A stretch of 64,000 nucleotides of DNA from Silvibacterium dinghuense. GTDB taxonomy: Bacteria; Acidobacteriota; Terriglobia; Terriglobales; Acidobacteriaceae. Each line of letters begins with the position of its first letter. Position 1 is the stretch's first letter. The translations under genes and the position numbers were made by a program. Under the pieces are notes generated by a model that ran no database searches, was not told the DNA's origin, and saw only the letters and a list, made by a program, of their open reading frames with translations. Shown one piece after another: positions 1 to 8,761 of this stretch. The stretch spans positions 1,074,784 through 1,138,783 of the forward strand of contig NZ_SDMK01000002.1 in the NCBI RefSeq assembly GCF_004123295.1, written 5' to 3'.

Positions 1-243
1 CTGGCGCAGAGTAAAGCGCACGTCGGCGATAAGGCTTTCTGCGGTGGGCCACTGCCAGGCCTCACGGCTGCGCTCTTCGAGCAGCGCCACATTGCCGAAG
101 GCGCGGCGGGCTGCCAGCTCAGCCTCTTCACGGCTCAGGCCTTCGTCCATCAACTCGTCGATCTTCTCTTCGAGGTGCTCGCGGATGGAAACGGAGAGAT
201 CGTCATAACGGCGTCGACGAAAGAACGGACGAAGGATGCGCAT
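1..243 (-). CDS. ADOP-type ABC permease, N-terminal fragment (cut by window edge)
   Basis: Only the first 81 codons are present; the gene continues past base 1. It begins with ATG at 243, 12 bases after the stop of the upstream permease, and the Shine-Dalgarno AGGAG overlaps that stop codon. The fragment is the cytoplasmic prefix domain (heavily charged helices with the DELMDEGLSREEAE segment) that precedes the first MacB/FtsX-like half in acidobacterial duplicated orphan permeases. By eye 72 of 81 residues match the neighbouring permease, so this is a recent tandem duplicate. The family is thought to move macrolide-like or other amphiphilic substrates, but no substrate is inferable here. Confidence 0.85.
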   Translation of the reverse strand, partial: MRILRPFFRRRRYDDLSVSIREHLEEKIDELMDEGLSREEAELAARRAFGNVALLEERSREAWQWPTAESLIADVRFTLRQ

Positions 244-255
244 GACAGGGATCTC

Positions 256-3009
256 CTATTCCGAACGCAGGGCCTGCATGGGATCGACAGCAGAGGCACG
301 AAACGCCGGCTGAAGGCTGGCCAGAAATGCAACAGCCAGCAGCATGACGGCGGCAGCAGCAAGGCTTGCCGGGTCCCAGGCAGCAACGCCATAGAGCTGG
401 TCGCGAACCAGGGGTGCGAGCGCCGCGGAGGCTGCGGCACCGAGCAGAAGACCGCATGCAGTATCACGCAGAGCAGACCTGGAAATACCGGCAATCACCT
501 GCCCCCGCCGAGCGCCAAAGGCCATGCGCAGGCCGATTTCCCGCGTGCGCTGGGCAACCTGGTAAGACGCCATCCCGTAGAGGCCGACAGCCGTGAGGGT
601 AAGCGCCAGAAGGCCGAAGAGCATGGCCATGCGCGCCAGCAGGCGATCCTGCGTGAAGCTCGCTCCCACCTGCTCGCTCATGGTGCGAAAGCCGCCTGAG
701 GGAAGATTTGGGTCGATCGTGTCGATTTCCGAGCGCACACGCCGCTCAAGCTCGGCGGCAGAGCCGGTGTAGTCCATCACGATGACGGAGATGGCATGGG
801 TCTGCGCCTCAAGATTCACGAAGATGGGATCGGTAAGATGATTCTGCCACTGGGCAAGCGGCTCGAAGACCATCGGCCTCGAACCGGAGCGCAGATCACC
901 ATAGAGAGCATCGCCGACAACTCCGACGACCTGGTAAGCTCCGACATCCTCGTGTTCATAGAGACCGAAACGGCGCCCGATGGGATTACCACTTCCAAGA
1001 AACTTCCGGACAAAAGCCTCATTGACAACAGCAACCAGCGGTGAACCCGGGCCATCCGAAGCCTGAATGCCGCGACCGAGCAGCACCGGCTGGCCGATGG
1101 TCTCGAGGAACCCGGGAGAGACACGATTGAAAAGAACCTGATTATTCTCTTCAGACGCATCGGAGATATGACCCGGCAGATATGCTCCGAAGACCCAGGG
1201 ATCGTCATCGAACGGCGCATACAGGCTGAGGCCCACCCTGTGCATGCCGGGCAACACCTTGAGCCGCTCCTCGAGAGCGCGATAGAGACCCGCCAGATCG
1301 GCTGAGCCGTACCCCGCGGCCTGCGGATCGATATCCAGGACATAGCGATGCTCGGTGCGGAAGCCGAAGTGCTCGTGCTCGCTGTTGTAGAGGCTGTGCG
1401 TGAAGAGACCGGCAGCAACCAGCAGCACAAGCGAGAGCGCCGCCTGGAAGACGACCAGGCCACGCTGTGTCAGAACTGCCTCGCCTCCGAGCACCCGGCT
1501 GTTGCCGCGCAGCGCCTCGGCAGGTTCGCGGCGCACGGCGACAGAGGCAGGAAAGATGCCGAAGAAAATCCCGGTGAACAGCGAAAGACCCAATGCAAAG
1601 CCGAGCACCGGTAGAGAAGGCATAGCGTGGATCGTGCTGTGTGAAGCGCCCGGAAAGGCCAGCGCAAGGATCACGTGCGTTCCGCCATACGCAACGATCA
1701 GCCCGGCCGCTCCGCCTATCACGCCCAGCAGGATGCTTTCGGTGATCAGCTGCCGGGCCAGACGCATGCGGGCCGAACCGAGCGCCAGGCGCACCGACAT
1801 CTCCAGGCGGCGGCGCAGGCCGCGTACCAGCATAAGATTCGCCACATTGGCACAGGCTGTCACCAGCAATAGCGCGGAGATGGCCTGCAGGAAACGCAGC
1901 TTCCGGCCTGTCTCCTGTTGCAGCCTCTGGATACCGGCGCCGCCGGGAGCAAGCACGACGCGGGCGCGCTCAACACGCGGCCGCAGCCCGTGTGCGCGAT
2001 ATTCGGTCTGGGTCAGCATCCAGTGGCGCAGCTCGGCAGACACCTGCTGTTCAAGGATCGCCGGCGAGACACCCGGACGCACACGGCCGATGAGGAAGAG
2101 CCAGCTGGCGATGGGCTGGTGCAGCACGGAGCTCGATTGCTCGAGCAGCGGTTCGGCAGAGAGTGGAATCCACAGGGATGGAGGCGCCTCGCTGACGCGA
2201 TCCCCGAAGAACGCAGGAGCGGCCACTCCGACAATGGTGACCGGCTGGCCTTCCATCCGGAATACCGAACCAATGACCGCAGCATCGCCTCCATAGGAGG
2301 ACTGCCATGCCTCATAACTCAACACTGCGACAGCCGGAGCTCCCGGCTGATCGTCTCCGTCGGTCAGCAGCCGTCCAACTGCCGCCTGCACGCCGAAGGT
2401 CTGAAAGTAATTGCCGGAGACGAACTCACGCGTCATCGACGCTACGTGTCCACCCGGGCGCCGCACACTCATACGGCGGATACCCGCCTGCATGGCAGCG
2501 AGTTGTTCAAAGCCCGGAGCCGAGGCACGAAGATGCCGGTAGAACTCCCACGAGAAGATGTCGACGCGCCCGTCTGCGTTCTCGAGACCATTGGTGAAGC
2601 AGCAGTCGTCGTAAGAATCGCCTAGCCGATAGAGCTGTGCCGGATCGCTCACCGGCAACCGGCGCATGAGAATCTCATGCACGAGCGTGAAGATGGCCGT
2701 ATTCGCACCAATGCCAAGCGCCATGGTGAGGATCACAACCACCGCGTAGCCCGGCGAGCGGCGCAGCTGGCGAACGGCATAACGGATATCCGCGAAAATA
2801 CTTTCGGCCGTGGGCCACTGCCAGGCCTCGCGGCTGCGCTCCTCCAGTAACGCCACATTGCCGAAAGCGCGACGGGCAGCCTGCTCGGCCTCTTCACGAC
2901 TCAGGCCTTCGTCCATCAGCTCATCGATCTTTTCCTCGAGATGCTCGCGAATGGAGACGGAGAGATCGTCATACCGGCGAAGGCGGAAGATGGGACGAAG
3001 AATGCGCAT
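256..3009 (-). CDS. ADOP-family ABC transporter permease (MacB/FtsX-like)
   Basis: A 917-residue integral membrane protein with the layout of acidobacterial duplicated orphan permeases: a charged prefix domain (1-80), a transmembrane helix near 88-112, a MacB-type periplasmic core (about 120-350), three FtsX-type helices (about 375-490), then a second periplasmic core and a last helix set (about 780-900). Duplicating the MacB permease gives one long chain; no ATPase gene lies beside it, hence 'orphan'. It is 12 bases downstream of padR and 12 upstream of a near-identical paralogue, so the three genes form one minus-strand operon, probably repressed by PadR. The substrate is unknown. Confidence 0.93.
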   Translation of the reverse strand: MRILRPIFRLRRYDDLSVSIREHLEEKIDELMDEGLSREEAEQAARRAFGNVALLEERSREAWQWPTAESIFADIRYAVRQLRRSPGYAVVVILTMALGIGANTAIFTLVHEILMRRLPVSDPAQLYRLGDSYDDCCFTNGLENADGRVDIFSWEFYRHLRASAPGFEQLAAMQAGIRRMSVRRPGGHVASMTREFVSGNYFQTFGVQAAVGRLLTDGDDQPGAPAVAVLSYEAWQSSYGGDAAVIGSVFRMEGQPVTIVGVAAPAFFGDRVSEAPPSLWIPLSAEPLLEQSSSVLHQPIASWLFLIGRVRPGVSPAILEQQVSAELRHWMLTQTEYRAHGLRPRVERARVVLAPGGAGIQRLQQETGRKLRFLQAISALLLVTACANVANLMLVRGLRRRLEMSVRLALGSARMRLARQLITESILLGVIGGAAGLIVAYGGTHVILALAFPGASHSTIHAMPSLPVLGFALGLSLFTGIFFGIFPASVAVRREPAEALRGNSRVLGGEAVLTQRGLVVFQAALSLVLLVAAGLFTHSLYNSEHEHFGFRTEHRYVLDIDPQAAGYGSADLAGLYRALEERLKVLPGMHRVGLSLYAPFDDDPWVFGAYLPGHISDASEENNQVLFNRVSPGFLETIGQPVLLGRGIQASDGPGSPLVAVVNEAFVRKFLGSGNPIGRRFGLYEHEDVGAYQVVGVVGDALYGDLRSGSRPMVFEPLAQWQNHLTDPIFVNLEAQTHAISVIVMDYTGSAAELERRVRSEIDTIDPNLPSGGFRTMSEQVGASFTQDRLLARMAMLFGLLALTLTAVGLYGMASYQVAQRTREIGLRMAFGARRGQVIAGISRSALRDTACGLLLGAAASAALAPLVRDQLYGVAAWDPASLAAAAVMLLAVAFLASLQPAFRASAVDPMQALRSE

Positions 3010-3021
3010 GGGCTGAGTTCC

Positions 3022-3366
3022 TCAGGCTTGCGAGATGGCGAGAACGCGGGTAATACCGGCGAACATGCGCTCGAAGCTGGAGATTTCCTGCTCGAGATGA
3101 CGAAGACCGGTGTCTGTCAGGCGATAGATGCGGGTAGGGCGGTTCTTGGCGGAGATGCCGGTCTCACACTCAAGCCAGCCCTCGCGGAGCATGCGCTGCA
3201 GCGCGGGATAGAGCGAGCCTTCCTCGATTTGCAGCAAGTCGTCGGAGACCTGCTGGATGTGCTTCACGAGCGCATAACCGTGCATCGGGCGCTGGCGGAG
3301 CGACTGGAGGATCATCATTTCGAGCGCGCCGGGAAAAAGATCGCGAGAGGCGGAGTTTCTGGGCAT
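3022..3366 (-). CDS. PadR-family transcriptional repressor
   Basis: A 114-residue PadR regulator: a winged helix at about 8-85 with the family signature GALEMMILQSL and HGYALVKHI near the start and EGSLYPALQRM in the recognition region, then a short C-terminal dimerisation helix. PadR proteins repress neighbouring transport or detoxification genes and release DNA on binding small aromatic or drug-like molecules. It is first in the operon with two ADOP permeases, the usual acidobacterial arrangement. A nearly perfect 27-base palindrome lies 19-45 bases upstream of its ATG and is a good candidate for its own operator. Confidence 0.92.
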   Translation of the reverse strand: MPRNSASRDLFPGALEMMILQSLRQRPMHGYALVKHIQQVSDDLLQIEEGSLYPALQRMLREGWLECETGISAKNRPTRIYRLTDTGLRHLEQEISSFERMFAGITRVLAISQA

Positions 3367-3384
3367 GGAAGAAATAGTAGGGAC

Positions 3385-3411
3385 AAATACCTATTTTGAA
3401 AATAGTTATTT
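3385..3411. promoter_or_regulatory. Palindromic operator candidate upstream of padR
   Basis: An AT-rich inverted repeat centred on base 3398. The inner half-site is CTATTTT and its exact complement AAAATAG around one central G. The arms extend to AAATA at 3385-3389 and TATTT at 3407-3411 with only one mismatched pair (3390/3406). It stands out from the GC-rich surroundings, sits where an autoregulated promoter would be, and has the size expected for a dimeric PadR site. PadR binding is inferred from position, not shown. Confidence 0.6.
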
Positions 3412-3542
3412 TTAGAGCCAGACCTGAATCTTCAAAACCACGAAAGACAGACGTGATGTATTCAATAGTGGTGACGAAAGGCCTAAGTCGCGTATGCTGA
3501 ACGATTAGTAGCTCCACGAAACCAGTCATTTTCCGGGGAAGA

Positions 3543-4316
3543 ATGCGAGAGAAGGCAGGCAGCTCAGCCAGCGTGAAGGCGGGATCCAAAGGTAAGAAGG
3601 GCGGAACAGCGAAGGCATCGAAGGCAGAGCATGGAACCAGCCTGCTGACCGCGTTCCAACAGATTCGCGAGCTGATTGTGCACGGAAAACTGGCTCCGGG
3701 AACATGGATTGTGGAAGGCGACCTGGCCGACCGTCTGGGTATGAGCCGTACGCCGGTGCGCGGCGCCCTGCACTGGCTGCAACGCGAAGGCTATGTACTG
3801 GAGCAGAAGAGTGCGAGCAAGACGCGCATGTTCGTGGCTCCGCTGACCAAGGATGACGCGCGTGAGCTGTATGCGATCATCGGCCGCGTGGAAGGTATGG
3901 CAGGACGCCAGACGGCCAAGCTACCCGAGTCCGAACGCAAAGAGATCGCAAAGACGCTGCGGGGGATCAACCAGCAGCTGGACGACATCGTCAAAGATGG
4001 GCGGCCTTCGGCTGCCGGAGGAATCTTCGACCTGGACCGGCAGTTCCATCGCACGATTGTCGCCTCGAGCGCGGGACCACGCCTGACGGTGCTGCACAAC
4101 GCCATCGAGCCGCAAACCGAGCGCTACTGGCGGCTCTATGCAAGCTCGATCATCAATGACCTGCACATCTCGCTCGAGGAGCATGAGGAGATCATCCGTG
4201 CCATTGAGGTCGGCGACGCGAATCGTGTGGAGAAGGCGCTGATGGCGAACTGGGGCAACGGCTGCGAGCGGCTGGAACACGTGATCGAGATGTTCGGCGA
4301 ACGCGGGAGCTGGTAG
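3543..4316 (+). CDS. GntR-family regulator, FadR/FCD subfamily
   Basis: A 257-residue one-component regulator. Residues 1-30 are a low-complexity Lys/Ser/Ala tail. Residues 35-105 are the GntR winged helix (IRELIVHGKLAPG, then LADRLGMSRTPVRGAL, then LQREGYV). The rest is an all-helical FCD ligand domain with the metal-binding style motif DLDRQFHRTI and a later LEEHEEIIRAI. FCD regulators usually sense carboxylic acids or sugar acids. The gene stands alone, is divergent from padR and is followed by a strong hairpin, so its target cannot be read from neighbours. The last helix has WGNGCERLEHV where many members carry a further metal-ligand His, so metal binding may differ. Confidence 0.9.
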   Translation: MREKAGSSASVKAGSKGKKGGTAKASKAEHGTSLLTAFQQIRELIVHGKLAPGTWIVEGDLADRLGMSRTPVRGALHWLQREGYVLEQKSASKTRMFVAPLTKDDARELYAIIGRVEGMAGRQTAKLPESERKEIAKTLRGINQQLDDIVKDGRPSAAGGIFDLDRQFHRTIVASSAGPRLTVLHNAIEPQTERYWRLYASSIINDLHISLEEHEEIIRAIEVGDANRVEKALMANWGNGCERLEHVIEMFGERGSW

Positions 4317-4340
4317 CACCAGCCTCTACGCATCAAGACC

Positions 4341-4367
4341 AAAAGGGCTGCATCCGCAGCCCTTTTT
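4341..4367. terminator. Bidirectional intrinsic terminator
   Basis: AAAGGGCTGC (4342-4351) pairs with GCAGCCCTTT (4356-4365) over a four-base loop. It has T residues on the plus-strand side and A residues on the other side, between the convergent GntR regulator and ion-channel genes, so it can serve both. Confidence 0.85.
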
Positions 4368-4394
4368 CTCTGCCCAATTCCCTTCTTCCACACA

Positions 4395-5561
4395 TTAGAA
4401 GATGTGGTGCTCTTCGTCGGTGACGACGATCTGTGCGGCCGCGTTTTCGATGCCTGCCGACTCGGCCGCGGCGCGGACACGGGCGACGGAGAGCCAGTTG
4501 TCCTTGTGCGGATGATTGGCCACCCAGGGCGGCAGCGGCATACAGAGATAATGGCTGAGCGCTTCGGCATACCCCTCGTAAAGAGCGCGCATGGCTGCGA
4601 GACGGGCCATGGAGTCTCCGTCACGGCAGACGCGGATACCTGACTCACAGAGAAGGCCGTAGAGTGCGTCAAAGCGCTCGGGCGGGAGACGGTTTTCGGA
4701 CTGCTGTGCGGGTGGGAGCGAGAAGATCTGCGCGATATCGACGAGAGCGTGGCGAGCAATGGCGAAGGTAAGCTGCGCCTGGCGGGCAGCGTGATCCTGC
4801 ACGCCGGCGATCATGAGCGCGCAAACGTCGAGGATCGCCGTGAGCGCGGAGAGCCAGCTCTGGTTGGAGTGCTGGGAACGGAAGTAGCAGAGCAGCGGAT
4901 AGGAGATGTGGCTTTCGAGCAGCTCCGCCGACCAGCGCTCCCACTCGATGAGCAAGATGTTGAGCGCCTCGCTGCCGCCGGGAAACGCGTGGCGGCGCAT
5001 GAGCTCGGCAGCAGTGGGCGGTGAACCGGCACGGGCATCGAGCAAAGAGATATTGACCTCGCGGCGCGAAAAAGCCCCATAGAGCACCGGGAAATAGCCG
5101 ATGACAAGGGCAAGAAAACCGAGGCCGATACCGGATTCAATCACGACGCAGGCACGAGCCGAGGGGGAATGCGGCGTGAGATCGCCAAGGCCAAGAGTGA
5201 AGATGGTGGTACCGCTGAGGTAGAGATCGGACCAGAAGCCGGCATGCGGGGCCAGCGGGTCGTGGATCGGCGTATTCAGCGCGGCATAGAGCAATGCAAA
5301 GCCGAAAAGCAGCGCCGCAGCCCAGATAAAGATGAGCAGGAGAAGCGAAAGTGGACCGTAATAGCTGAGCATGGTCTCGCGCTGGCGCGCGTCGCGGATA
5401 AGGCCGGCCATGGTGGACCATGGGCGCCAGGTAAGCGCGTAATGCACGTTCGTGATGCGGAAGCGGCCGACGGCACGGCGCGGCACGATGACCGTTTGAA
5501 AGGCGTCAAAGAGCGCAGCGACGAGGCACGTAATTCCGGCAAAGAAGAAAAGAATATGCAA
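4395..5561 (-). CDS. Two-TM ion channel family membrane protein with GLGD filter
   Basis: A 388-residue membrane protein. It has an N-terminal hydrophobic helix (1-25), a helix at about 67-95, a re-entrant pore loop with TTIFTLGLGDLTP (about 117-129), and another helix at about 137-163. These are followed by about 220 mostly helical cytoplasmic residues. The helix-pore-helix layout and the T-x-G-x-GD filter match the ion-channel (KcsA-like) family, with Leu in the place of the usual Tyr. The C-terminal part has no RCK signature that I recognise. It converges on the GntR gene and diverges from the DUF2905 gene. Cation transport is inferred; ion choice is uncertain. Confidence 0.8.
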   Translation of the reverse strand: MHILFFFAGITCLVAALFDAFQTVIVPRRAVGRFRITNVHYALTWRPWSTMAGLIRDARQRETMLSYYGPLSLLLLIFIWAAALLFGFALLYAALNTPIHDPLAPHAGFWSDLYLSGTTIFTLGLGDLTPHSPSARACVVIESGIGLGFLALVIGYFPVLYGAFSRREVNISLLDARAGSPPTAAELMRRHAFPGGSEALNILLIEWERWSAELLESHISYPLLCYFRSQHSNQSWLSALTAILDVCALMIAGVQDHAARQAQLTFAIARHALVDIAQIFSLPPAQQSENRLPPERFDALYGLLCESGIRVCRDGDSMARLAAMRALYEGYAEALSHYLCMPLPPWVANHPHKDNWLSVARVRAAAESAGIENAAAQIVVTDEEHHIF

Positions 5562-5651
5562 GGGAAGGATCTCCGCCAGAGCAGGTTGGCGCTGGGCCAG
5601 TGTACGTCATCGCGGTGCGGAAAGGATGAGTCTGAACCCGGAGCATATGCG

Positions 5652-5876
5652 ATGAACGGGCTGGCACGGCTGCTGGTGAAAATGGGAGTGCTGCTGATCG
5701 TAGCCGGCGGCTTAGTGTATCTGTTGGATCGCGTGGGGATGCGGCCAGGACATATCCCGGGTGACCTGGCGTGGCGGAAAAGGAATGTTGCCGTCTACTT
5801 TCCGCTCGGCACGTCGATTCTGTTGAGTGTGCTGTTGTCACTGGTCTTCTACCTGCTGTCACGCTTCCGGCGATAA
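5652..5876 (+). CDS. DUF2905 small membrane protein
   Basis: A 74-residue protein starting at ATG 5652. Two hydrophobic helices (about 6-25 and 50-70) flank a central segment RPGHIPGDLAWRKRN, which is the hallmark of the DUF2905 family. Function is unknown. It lies just upstream of xseA, and I infer co-transcription from the 53-base gap and same strand. Confidence 0.85.
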   Translation: MNGLARLLVKMGVLLIVAGGLVYLLDRVGMRPGHIPGDLAWRKRNVAVYFPLGTSILLSVLLSLVFYLLSRFRR

Positions 5877-5929
5877 CGCCGCTGTGCGCTGTGTTTTACG
5901 CATGGGGAGCGCATGTAGACTGGGAAGTC

Positions 5930-7345
5930 GTGGGAGTACCGGAACAGCAGAGCCGCCGCAGAGCGCAGCTCGGATTCAGCTTCGAAGAGGCTCAGGCGCC
6001 ACAACGGCGAGTCTGGCAGGTAAGCAGCCTGACCGCCCAGTTGCGCGCCGAAGTGGAGCGCAGCTTCCAGGACCTGTGGGTGGAGGGTGAAATCTCCGAT
6101 CTGCGGATCGCCGCTTCCGGCCATATCTATTTCAACCTGAAAGATGACGGCGCACAGTTGGCGGTGGTCATGTTCCGCCGACAGGCCGGGCTGCTGCGCT
6201 TCCGGCCGGAAGATGGGCTGCAGGTGCTGCTGCGCGGGCGGCTGACGGTGTATGAGCAGCGCGGATCGGTGCAAATTGTGGCCGAGCATCTTGAGCCTAT
6301 GGGCGCGGGCTCGCTGCAGATGGCCTTCGAGCAGGTGAAAGCACAGCTGCAGCGCGAGGGGCTCTTCGATCAAGAGCGGAAGAAGCCACTGCCGGCATTT
6401 CCGCACTGTGTGGGTATTATCACCTCGCCCACGGGCGCAGTGATCCGCGACTTTCTCAACGTGGCCGGTAGACGGCATGGGGCGCTGAAGGTGTTGCTGT
6501 ATCCGGCGCTGGTGCAGGGCGACAGCGCGGCGGCGGAAGTCGCCGCTGGAATTCGCTATTTCAACCAGTCGCGCGAGGTGGATGTAATCGTCATCGCGCG
6601 CGGCGGCGGATCGCTCGAAGACCTGATGGCCTTCAACTCCGAGGCTCTCGCACGTGTGATCGCGGCATCCGAACTGCCAGTGGTTTCAGCCGTCGGGCAT
6701 GAGACAGACTTCACCATTGCCGATTTTGTCGCCGACCTGCGCGCGCCAACTCCTTCGGCCGCGGCGGAGTTGATCACTGTGGCGCAGCATCGGATCGAAG
6801 AACAGGTGGAGGAGCTTTCGCTGCGCCTGCAGCGGGCGGCCCGTTACGCGCTGATGCGTGCGCGCGACCGGCTCTCGCGTATCGCTGCACCTGCAGCACT
6901 GGCACGATTTGAGGATGCACTGCAGCGCCGCCAGCAGCGCATCGACGAGCTGATGCTGCGCCTGCAGACGCACATGGGGCGCAGACTACAGCACGAGGCA
7001 ATGCGCTGGCAGCAGATGACCGAGAGCCTGATGCGACACGATGTACGGCATCGTCTACGCCTGACAGCCGGACAGCTGGACGCGCTGGGTGGACGACTCA
7101 TGCAGGCACAACAAGCCGAGCTGCAGCGCAGGCGGGCGAGGGTAGAAGCGCTCGAACGCATGCTGCATTCACTCTCACCGCTCGGTGTGCTGGAGCGTGG
7201 CTATGCGCTGGTATATGACGATCAGGGAAGGTTGCTGCGCTCCTCGAGCGAAGCACAGCCGGGACAGACGTTGCGCACACGGCTGGCGCAGGGCACGGTG
7301 GAAAGCCGTGTGATTACGACTTCAGAGGACACGACGAAGGAATGA
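5930..7345 (+). CDS. xseA: Exodeoxyribonuclease VII large subunit
   Basis: XseA forms the catalytic subunit of exonuclease VII, which degrades single-stranded DNA to oligonucleotides in repair. The N-terminal OB-fold runs from about RRVWQVSSLTAQLR through FNLKDDGAQLAVVMFR. The catalytic core follows (GIITSPTGAVIRDFLN; VIARGGGSLEDLMAFN; SAVGHETDFTIADFVADLRAPTPSAAAE), then a long helical region for XseB binding. I place the start at GTG 5930 (471 aa, close to the usual 450-470). The frame is open back to GTG 5771, but that would run through the DUF2905 gene. No xseB is visible nearby. The stop overlaps the glmM start (ATGA). Confidence 0.93.
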   Translation: MGVPEQQSRRRAQLGFSFEEAQAPQRRVWQVSSLTAQLRAEVERSFQDLWVEGEISDLRIAASGHIYFNLKDDGAQLAVVMFRRQAGLLRFRPEDGLQVLLRGRLTVYEQRGSVQIVAEHLEPMGAGSLQMAFEQVKAQLQREGLFDQERKKPLPAFPHCVGIITSPTGAVIRDFLNVAGRRHGALKVLLYPALVQGDSAAAEVAAGIRYFNQSREVDVIVIARGGGSLEDLMAFNSEALARVIAASELPVVSAVGHETDFTIADFVADLRAPTPSAAAELITVAQHRIEEQVEELSLRLQRAARYALMRARDRLSRIAAPAALARFEDALQRRQQRIDELMLRLQTHMGRRLQHEAMRWQQMTESLMRHDVRHRLRLTAGQLDALGGRLMQAQQAELQRRRARVEALERMLHSLSPLGVLERGYALVYDDQGRLLRSSSEAQPGQTLRTRLAQGTVESRVITTSEDTTKE

Positions 7346-8691
7346 GAAAGCTTTTTGGTACGGATGGAATTCGCGCAGTAGCGGGTGAGGCTCCGCTCGA
7401 TGCACGCACGATCTTCGCCGTGGGTGTGGCACTGGCGCATCAGCTGAAGCCGGTGGCCGATCGTCCAACGGTAATCCTCGGCATGGACACGCGCGAGTCG
7501 AGCGAGTGGATCGCGGCGACACTGACGGCAGGGCTGCTCCAGGGGGGCGCGCATGTCGAGAGCGCGGGAGTAATCACGACGCCGGCAGTCGCCTTCCTTG
7601 CGCGCAAGCATGGATTCGCGGCAGGTGTGGTGATTTCGGCTTCGCATAATCCGTGGCATGACAACGGCATCAAGGTTTTTGGCGGTGATGGTTACAAATT
7701 AGCGGACGAGGTGGAGCTACGCATCGAAGACGAGATCTTCCGCCAGCTGGAGTCGGTTACGGCTCCGCATGTTGCAGCGCTGAAGGCTCCAGCTGTGAAA
7801 GCAGAGTATCGCAAAGAGTATGAAGATTTTCTGCTCTCCTCCGTGCCGGGGCTTGCGCTCGGTGAGATGAAGATCGTGCTGGATTGCGCGAATGGCGCAG
7901 CTTCGGCACTGGCGCCGGAGTTGTTTGCGCGGCTGGGTGGCAAAGCTGTGCTGACGCACGCACAACCCGATGGCCGGAACATCAATGACGATTGCGGCGC
8001 GCTGCATCCAAAGACGGTTGCCGCAGAAACGAAGGCCCAGGGAGCGGACCTCGGTGTGACCTTTGACGGCGATGCGGATCGCGCACTCTTCGCCGATGCA
8101 AATGGCAACGTGGTGAATGGCGATGGGGTACTGCTGCTGGCGGCGCGGGATCTGAAGGCACGCGGCCTGCTGCAGAAGGACACGGTCGTCGCCACGACAA
8201 TGTCGAACATGGGGCTCGAAGCTGCGCTACGGCGGGATGCGATTGCGATGCTGCGTGCTCCGGTGGGCGACAAGTATGTGCTCGAGCGGATGCAGAACGT
8301 GGGCGCATCACTCGGCGGCGAGCAGTCGGGGCACATCCTCTTCCCTCACCTGGCGACAACGGGCGACGGCCTGCTGACCGCGCTGGTGGTGCTCGATGTC
8401 GTGCGCAGGAGCGGCAAGCCGCTGCACGAGCTGATCGGCGACCTGAAGGTTTTCCCGCAGGTGATTCTCAACGTGAAGGTGCGTGAGAAGAAGCCGCTGC
8501 TCGAAATTACAAGCGTGGCCACAGCCATTGCCGCAGCGGAAACAGAGCTCGACGGCAATGGCCGCGTCGTAATCCGCTACTCCGGCACGGAGCCGCTGGC
8601 GCGAGTGATGATCGAGGCTGAGTCGGAAGAGGCAATGCGTCGTCACGCCGAAGCGATTGCAGGGGCAATCCGCACAGAACTGGGCGCATAA
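7342..8691 (+). CDS. glmM: Phosphoglucosamine mutase
   Basis: GlmM (449 aa, the usual length) converts glucosamine-6-phosphate to glucosamine-1-phosphate for UDP-GlcNAc, feeding peptidoglycan and lipopolysaccharide synthesis. All four functional loops are visible: the catalytic phosphoserine in ISASHNPWHDNG (Ser101), the metal loop FDGDADR (about 240), the sugar-binding GEQSGH (about 325) and the phosphate-binding RYSGTEPLARVM (about 413). The ATG overlaps the xseA stop by four bases, implying translational coupling, and a strong terminator follows. Confidence 0.97.
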   Translation: MRKLFGTDGIRAVAGEAPLDARTIFAVGVALAHQLKPVADRPTVILGMDTRESSEWIAATLTAGLLQGGAHVESAGVITTPAVAFLARKHGFAAGVVISASHNPWHDNGIKVFGGDGYKLADEVELRIEDEIFRQLESVTAPHVAALKAPAVKAEYRKEYEDFLLSSVPGLALGEMKIVLDCANGAASALAPELFARLGGKAVLTHAQPDGRNINDDCGALHPKTVAAETKAQGADLGVTFDGDADRALFADANGNVVNGDGVLLLAARDLKARGLLQKDTVVATTMSNMGLEAALRRDAIAMLRAPVGDKYVLERMQNVGASLGGEQSGHILFPHLATTGDGLLTALVVLDVVRRSGKPLHELIGDLKVFPQVILNVKVREKKPLLEITSVATAIAAAETELDGNGRVVIRYSGTEPLARVMIEAESEEAMRRHAEAIAGAIRTELGA

Positions 8692-8703
8692 CGTTTGAGG
8701 AAG

Positions 8704-8744
8704 AAAAGCGGCCGCTGGATTCAACTCCGGCGGCCGCTTTATTT
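8704..8744. terminator. Bidirectional intrinsic terminator
   Basis: An 11-bp GC-rich perfect stem (AAAGCGGCCGC at 8705-8715 with GCGGCCGCTTT at 8730-8740) has a 14-base loop. It is followed by TTTATTT on the plus strand and preceded by an A-rich tract, so it also works for the minus strand. It lies between convergent glmM and polA. Confidence 0.88.
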
Positions 8745-8761
8745 GTCACTGCAACGGTAAC

